A stretch of DNA of 6,166 bases from Desulfuromonas sp. (GTDB taxonomy: Bacteria; Desulfobacterota; Desulfuromonadia; Desulfuromonadales; SZUA-401): positions 1 to 6,166 of the forward strand of contig PKUI01000113.1 of NCBI GenBank assembly GCA_002869605.1. The letters run 5' to 3'. The translations under genes and the position numbers were made by a program. Positions 5,711-6,166 of this stretch are shown here, in pieces (position 1 is the stretch's first letter; every line of letters starts with the position of its first letter). Below the pieces are notes generated by a model. It searched no databases, was not told the DNA's origin, and was given only the letters and a program-made list of their open reading frames with translations.

Positions 5711-6097
5711 TTACGAGGCAGAACTTCTGTTCTGCTTGAGCGATAAGACATGTTCTGTAACATAGAGCAGGCTCGCCTTGCGGACAGGTTTGGCCAGGTA
5801 ATCGCGTACCCCGTGTTGCCTCGACTGAATGATCGAACTCGGTTGCGGATTTCCGGTAATCATGACGATGTCACATTCGGGAGAGTATTGTTGAATTGTC
5901 TTCAGGGCGTCGATGCCGTTGTCTCTCCCGAACCAGATGTCGAGGAAGAGTAAATCAAAATCACCGCTGCTGAGGCTGTTCAGGCAGTCGTCCAGGGTGG
6001 CGGAGGTTTCGACCTCGTAGCCTTCGCCGGTGAGAATCTCACTGTAGGAATAACGGATACTCTCCTCGTCATCGGCAATCAGGATCTTGTAGGACAT
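5711..6097 (-). CDS. Stand-alone response-regulator receiver protein (CheY/Spo0F-like)
   Basis: A 128-residue single receiver domain with every expected residue. The acidic pocket is D9 and D10, the phospho-acceptor is D53 in LLFLDIWFG (49-57), T81 is in VMITGN (78-83), and K103 is in YLAKP (100-104). There is no output domain; after the receiver fold only a short Ser/Asn-rich tail remains. It therefore acts by protein contact or as a phosphate shuttle, not by binding DNA itself. Start: GGGAG on the minus strand seven bases before ATG. It is the first gene behind a sigma-54 promoter and is followed by the two-PAS kinase, its likely phosphate donor. The domain call is certain; the partner is inferred from position. 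Confidence 0.94.
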   Translation of the reverse strand: MSYKILIADDEESIRYSYSEILTGEGYEVETSATLDDCLNSLSSGDFDLLFLDIWFGRDNGIDALKTIQQYSPECDIVMITGNPQPSSIIQSRQHGVRDYLAKPVRKASLLYVTEHVLSLKQNRSSAS

Positions 6098-6144
6098 ATC
6101 TCTGCTCCCATAGGTAAGGTAAAGACAAACATACTTATGCTGTG

Positions 6145-6160
6145 AGCAAATACCGCGCCA
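6145..6160 (-). promoter_or_regulatory. Sigma-54 (RpoN) -24/-12 promoter for the receiver-kinase operon
   Basis: The minus strand reads TGGCGCGGTATTTGCT. Against the consensus TGGCACG-N4-TTGCW it has one mismatch (A to G) and the exact 12-base separation of the invariant GG and GC doublets. The predicted start lies near 6134, giving a leader of about 37 bases to the receiver ATG at 6097. Sigma-54 promoters need an enhancer-binding activator, whose site would lie beyond the right window edge. Confidence 0.7.
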
Positions 6161-6166
6161 ATATAT

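Overview
The window reads as a chromosomal segment of a GC-rich Gram-negative anaerobe, most likely a deltaproteobacterium of the Desulfuromonas/Geobacter/Pelobacter type. This is an inference from four things: the gene styles (a PAS-rich soluble histidine kinase, a SlyD-like FKBP with a Cys/Asp insertion), a strong sigma-54 promoter, and palindromic intergenic repeats that resemble repeats I remember from that group. No taxonomic marker gene is present.

Layout, left to right. (1) Positions 1-587, minus strand: a UPF0126/TRIC-family (YicG-like) inner-membrane protein, cut by the window edge just before its C-terminus. (2) 588-1146: about 560 bp without a credible gene. It is packed with inverted repeats, including a chain of overlapping, mutually exclusive hairpins at 780-842. 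(3) 1147-2781, plus: a complete ABC-F ATPase, a translation factor rather than a transporter. (4) 2781-2901: an imperfect palindrome of about 121 bp whose first base is the last base of the ABC-F stop codon. (5) 2976-3467, plus: an FKBP-type peptidyl-prolyl isomerase with a SlyD-like IF domain. A tandemly repeated C-D4-C insertion sits in its N-terminal part. (6) 3494-3528: a near-perfect bidirectional terminator between convergent genes. (7) 3551-3979, minus: an unrecognised small protein with an N-terminal four-Cys zinc ribbon and a C-terminal small beta domain. (8) 4179-5630 and 5711-6097, minus: a two-PAS cytoplasmic histidine kinase preceded by a stand-alone receiver protein. Both lie behind a clear -24/-12 (sigma-54) promoter at the right edge.

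Functionally the window holds three loosely related themes. The ABC-F protein and the isomerase concern protein synthesis and folding. The receiver and kinase form a two-component or phosphorelay module with no DNA-binding output in view. The zinc-ribbon protein lies downstream of the kinase on the same strand and could be read from the same transcript or from its own promoter. No RNA gene, CRISPR array, transposase or phage gene was seen. The least ordinary items are the metal-ligand-rich insertion in the isomerase, the two intergenic repeat structures and the sigma-54-driven signalling pair.
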